From Deltaproteobacteria bacterium (GTDB taxonomy: Bacteria > Desulfobacterota > Desulfobulbia > Desulfobulbales > BM004), in the NCBI GenBank assembly GCA_019312985.1, contig JAFDCC010000031.1, positions 1-8,273 of the forward strand: 8,273 nucleotides of DNA, read 5' to 3'. The position numbers and the translations under genes were made by a program. Below the pieces are notes generated by a model, which saw only the letters and a program-made list of their open reading frames with translations, was not told where the DNA came from and searched no databases. Of the stretch, positions 5,543-8,273 are shown in pieces (position 1 is the first letter of the stretch; each line of letters starts with the position of its first letter).

Positions 5543-7567
5543 TCACTCCAGGGCGGGAGCAGGCGGAGCGCGGCACAGTTCGACACACCTGCTGACATCT
5601 TCCGAACTGCCGAAAAGGATAAGGGAGTTTCCCCCCTCCAGCCGTGTTTCCCCCGGCGGATTGGGTTCCATGATGCCGCCCCGCCGAACTGCCATCACGG
5701 ATACGCCGTAGTTTTTCCGCAGCCCGATTTCGGCTATGGTCCTGCCGGCAAAGGTGGAACCCTCTTCGAGCATCACCACCTTGATCTCGGAATCGGAGAG
5801 GCAGCCGCTCATATCACAGACCGAGACCATGGAACGCGGTCGGGTTCGCAGCATCTGGTAGCCGTCAGCCCGTACCTCGGCCATAAACCGGTCAATATCC
5901 TGCTGCGGCACGAGGTAGTGGTGCAGCACCCGGACAAATATCTCCACCGCTGTTTCATATTCCTCCGGAATCACATCGTCGGCTCCCAGTTCCCGCAGCG
6001 TGTCTATCTCGCTGACAAAGCGTGTCCGGACAATGAGGTGAACGGCCGGGTTCAGCTCCTTTATCTGGCGGACAATCTGGCGACTGCCGACATAGTCGGA
6101 AATGGCGACCACCACGACCCTGGCATGGCTGATGCCGGCATGCTCCAGCACCGGCACATGGGTGGCATCGCCGTAAAGGATGTGTCTGCCTTTTTTCTGT
6201 TCCCGGCGGACGGTCTCCGGGTTGGTCTCGACAATTATGTAGGGAATGCCGGCACTGCTGGCTGCCTTTGCCAGGTTGCGGCCATTCAGGCCGTAGCCGA
6301 TAATAATTATGTGGTTCCGCAGTTCCCGCAGGGATCCTTTATCCTCGCGTGCCCGCATGGGGGCCAGTCCCCTTTTCATCCTGTCCGGAAACGGCAGGCG
6401 CAGGAGCGCCTTTGTCAGTTTCGGGCTGAACGTAACGAGGAAAGGCGTAAGGGCCATGGTAATGACCGCCACGGCAAGAAAATACTGGTAGCGCGCCCCC
6501 GCCAGAAAATCATACTCCACGCCGAATTTGGAGAGGACAAAGGAAAACTCGCCGACCTGGGCCAGGGAAAAGGCGGCGAGAAGGGCACTGCGCAGCGACA
6601 CGCCAAGCACAATACCGACAAAGAGGACGAGACTGAACTTCATGAAGAGGATAGCCACCGTCAGCAGCCCGATAATGCCGGGATTGGCCGCAATGACCCT
6701 GGCATCAACCAGCATGCCGATGGACACGAAGAAAAAGCTCATGAATATATCGCGGAAGGGCGTCATGTTTCCCAGCGCTGCCGTGCTGTATTCTGACTCC
6801 GAAATGACGAGGCCGGCGAGAAAGGCACCCAGTCCCAATGAAAGACCGAGAAGCGAGGTAAGCCAGGCGGTGAGCAGGCATATTGCGGCAATGGTCAGGA
6901 GAAAGAGTTCACGGCTTCTGGTGCGGGCGACCAGGAACAGGGCGTGCGGCACAAGATAGCGGGCGCCAAGCAGCACCAGGCTGAAAATGATGCCGCTTTT
7001 GGCAAACAGAATCAGCAGCTGTTTTCCCACGGCAGCGCCCTCTCCTGCCCTATCTGCCAGAAAGGGGGTGAGAAGCATGAGGAGCACCACGATGACATCC
7101 TGGAAAATGAGGATAGCCAGCACAGTCTCCCCGTGGGGCGAATCAAGCTCGGCCTTCTCCTGGTAAAGCCGAAGAACAATGGCCGTACTGCTGAGCGCCA
7201 TGAGAAAGCCGATGAATAAGGCGCGGTTGCCGGGCAGCCCGAAACTGAAAACAAGCAGCAGTGTTGTGGCAATGATGGTGAAAAAAACCTGGAGGGAGCC
7301 GCCGATCAGGACCTGGCGTTTCAGGCGGAACAGCTCCTTCAGGGAGAATTCAAGCCCGATGGTAAAAAGGAGAAGCACGACGCCGATCTCGGCCAGGAGT
7401 TCGACCTCGTGGATGCTTTTGACAAGGTGCAGCCCATGTGGCCCAACCAGAGCGCCGGTAACCAGAAAGCCGATGATGGCCGGCAGCTTGATCCTGTGGC
7501 ATACCTGGAGGACGACAATGGCCAGGCCGAAAATGATGGCAATATCCTGAAGAAGGGCTATCTCCAT
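5543..7567 (-). CDS. Kef-type monovalent cation/proton antiporter (CPA2) with C-terminal RCK domains
   Basis: The 674-residue inner-membrane protein combines a CPA2 sodium/hydrogen-exchanger domain (about residues 5-385, some 12-13 hydrophobic helices) with a soluble regulatory tail. The membrane part shows the Kef-like FQDV at 155-158 and family runs LLLFTIGLEF (65-74) and AQVGEFSFVL (336-345). The tail has an RCK_N/TrkA-N nucleotide-binding fold at about 417-535, with GYGLNG (424-429), Glu447 after the second strand and YGDATH (465-470), then an RCK_C/TrkA-C domain at about 590-660. Such proteins exchange K+ or Na+ for H+ under nucleotide or thiol control, for pH and osmotic balance; the exact ion cannot be read here. 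The glutathione-linked KefF partner is not next to it, so the kefB/kefC names are not used. The ATG at 7567 is the only reasonable start in frame, but has no good ribosome site: only GGGA about 10 bases upstream. It lies 280 bases upstream of cooS on the same strand and has its own T-poor 3' end. Confidence 0.92.
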   Translation of the reverse strand: MEIALLQDIAIIFGLAIVVLQVCHRIKLPAIIGFLVTGALVGPHGLHLVKSIHEVELLAEIGVVLLLFTIGLEFSLKELFRLKRQVLIGGSLQVFFTIIATTLLLVFSFGLPGNRALFIGFLMALSSTAIVLRLYQEKAELDSPHGETVLAILIFQDVIVVLLMLLTPFLADRAGEGAAVGKQLLILFAKSGIIFSLVLLGARYLVPHALFLVARTRSRELFLLTIAAICLLTAWLTSLLGLSLGLGAFLAGLVISESEYSTAALGNMTPFRDIFMSFFFVSIGMLVDARVIAANPGIIGLLTVAILFMKFSLVLFVGIVLGVSLRSALLAAFSLAQVGEFSFVLSKFGVEYDFLAGARYQYFLAVAVITMALTPFLVTFSPKLTKALLRLPFPDRMKRGLAPMRAREDKGSLRELRNHIIIIGYGLNGRNLAKAASSAGIPYIIVETNPETVRREQKKGRHILYGDATHVPVLEHAGISHARVVVVAISDYVGSRQIVRQIKELNPAVHLIVRTRFVSEIDTLRELGADDVIPEEYETAVEIFVRVLHHYLVPQQDIDRFMAEVRADGYQMLRTRPRSMVSVCDMSGCLSDSEIKVVMLEEGSTFAGRTIAEIGLRKNYGVSVMAVRRGGIMEPNPPGETRLEGGNSLILFGSSEDVSRCVELCRAPPAPALE

Positions 7568-7667
7568 AAGAGGGCATTTCCCGTGTATAGTGAATTGTAT
7601 GGAGCCATATTACTGCAAATGTGCGGACCTGCAATTATTTAATCATGTTTTTTGTCGCCAGCGGCAG

Positions 7668-7702
7668 TTCACCTGTGAAAAAGGCTCGAAAAAAGAGCTT
7701 TT
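7668..7702. other. Operator-like inverted repeat and adjoining hairpin between antiporter and AICAR transformylase genes
   Basis: TTCAC-CT-GTGAA (7668-7679) is an exact 5-bp inverted repeat of the size bound by small dimeric regulators. It is followed by an 8-bp hairpin with one G-T wobble (7680-7687 with 7695-7702, seven-base A-rich loop). On the minus strand this hairpin is followed by T-rich sequence and looks like a weak terminator that would block transcription running toward the antiporter. The rest of the 233-base divergent gap (7568-7800) shows no gene and no promoter I can place with confidence. Confidence 0.3.
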
Positions 7703-7800
7703 GCACTTGCAGATTGGACGGCAAAATATTAGATAAGCGTCTACGTTCTTCTCACAAAAAAACTTCTTATTTTCACCCTTACATAACAAGGAGCACTGCC

Positions 7801-8273
7801 ATGGCTGATCTGAAAAAAATGTACACGACCATTCTCGGCGACCACTTCCCCATGGACATGACAATATCCTTCGGCGACCAGACCCTTGTCTACCGGAAAA
7901 GGACCTGGGCCATTCCCATGGACGACGGAACTGTAGACGAGCGCGGCATCCGCTACGGCGAAAACCCGGACCAGGAGGCCGCCCTTTACGAGCTGGTCAA
8001 CGGCAACCTCACCCTCGGTGACTGCCGCTTCATCGGGCCGGGCAACGGCCTCGTATCGGCGATTCCGGTGGAGGACATGCTGCAGGTTGGAAAACACCCC
8101 GGCAAGATCAACCTGACCGACGTCGACAACGGCCTCAATATCATCAAGTACCTGATGGACAGGCCGGCGGCGGTCATCCTTAAGCACAACAACCCGTGCG
8201 GCGCGGCCTACGGTACATCCCTGGCAGATGCCTACAACAAGGCGAACCGGGCGGACCGCATCGCCGCCTTCGG
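7801..8273 (+). CDS. purH: Stand-alone AICAR transformylase (phosphoribosylaminoimidazolecarboxamide formyltransferase), 3' truncated
   Basis: The frame runs from ATG 7801 through the right window edge, 157 complete codons. The product matches the C-terminal AICAR transformylase half of bifunctional PurH, which formylates AICAR with 10-formyltetrahydrofolate in the penultimate step of IMP synthesis. Visible signatures are RYGENPDQ at 51-58 and AAVILKHNNPCG at 123-134; Lys128-His129 correspond to the catalytic Lys-His pair of the family. The protein begins almost directly with this domain: the roughly 200-residue IMP cyclohydrolase half is absent, and upstream DNA has no frame that could encode it. 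AAGGAG (7788-7793) lies 7 bases before the ATG, so the short start is real and not a truncation. The cyclohydrolase step must be encoded elsewhere or done by another enzyme. The symbol is given by domain homology only. Confidence 0.92.
   Translation, partial: MADLKKMYTTILGDHFPMDMTISFGDQTLVYRKRTWAIPMDDGTVDERGIRYGENPDQEAALYELVNGNLTLGDCRFIGPGNGLVSAIPVEDMLQVGKHPGKINLTDVDNGLNIIKYLMDRPAAVILKHNNPCGAAYGTSLADAYNKANRADRIAAF

Noticed and set aside
5288..6796. Long plus-strand open frame (502 codons) opposite the antiporter and the cooS leader
   Set aside because: Most of it mirrors the antiporter codons; no family signature, no ribosome site, low-complexity charged C-terminus typical of an antisense shadow.

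Overview
The window looks like chromosomal DNA from an anaerobic or microaerophilic bacterium, most likely of the Desulfobacterota (sulfate- or sulfur-metabolising deltaproteobacterial type). Three things point there: a nickel CO dehydrogenase closely resembling the Desulfovibrio vulgaris enzyme, a stand-alone AICAR transformylase of the kind found in that group, and a DUF4079-type membrane protein. Coding DNA is GC-rich with G/C-ending codons throughout. No insertion sequence, tRNA, rRNA, CRISPR array or phage gene is visible. The lineage is an inference from gene types, not from a marker gene.

Layout. 1-1615 (+): the 3' part of a YbbP-like FtsX-family ABC permease, followed after 4 bases by a TesA-like SGNH esterase predicted to be a lipoprotein. 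The two are probably translationally coupled. 1714-2151 (-): a four-helix membrane protein with four helix-associated histidines (DUF4079 / cytochrome b561-like), convergent with the esterase, with its own extended -10 promoter overlapped by a perfect inverted repeat. 2152-2631: a 480-base stretch with no firm gene, possibly holding a decayed coding fragment. 2632-3219 (+): an exported intradiol ring-cleavage dioxygenase. 3373-5262 (-): cooS, a complete Ni-Fe-S carbon monoxide dehydrogenase. 5263-5542: its control region, with a near-consensus sigma70 promoter and an attenuator-like hairpin. 5543-7567 (-): a Kef-type cation/proton antiporter with RCK domains. 7801 to the right edge (+): the start of a stand-alone AICAR transformylase (purine synthesis), divergent from the antiporter.

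The genes do not form one pathway. The permease and esterase are a recognisable functional pair. CooS stands alone, with no cooC, cooF or acetyl-CoA synthase gene beside it. The most noteworthy items are the CX2C-type D-cluster motif of CooS, the long structured leader of cooS, a complete oxygen-dependent dioxygenase beside an oxygen-sensitive CODH, and the operator-like repeat on the DUF4079 promoter. I see no convincing new multi-gene system.
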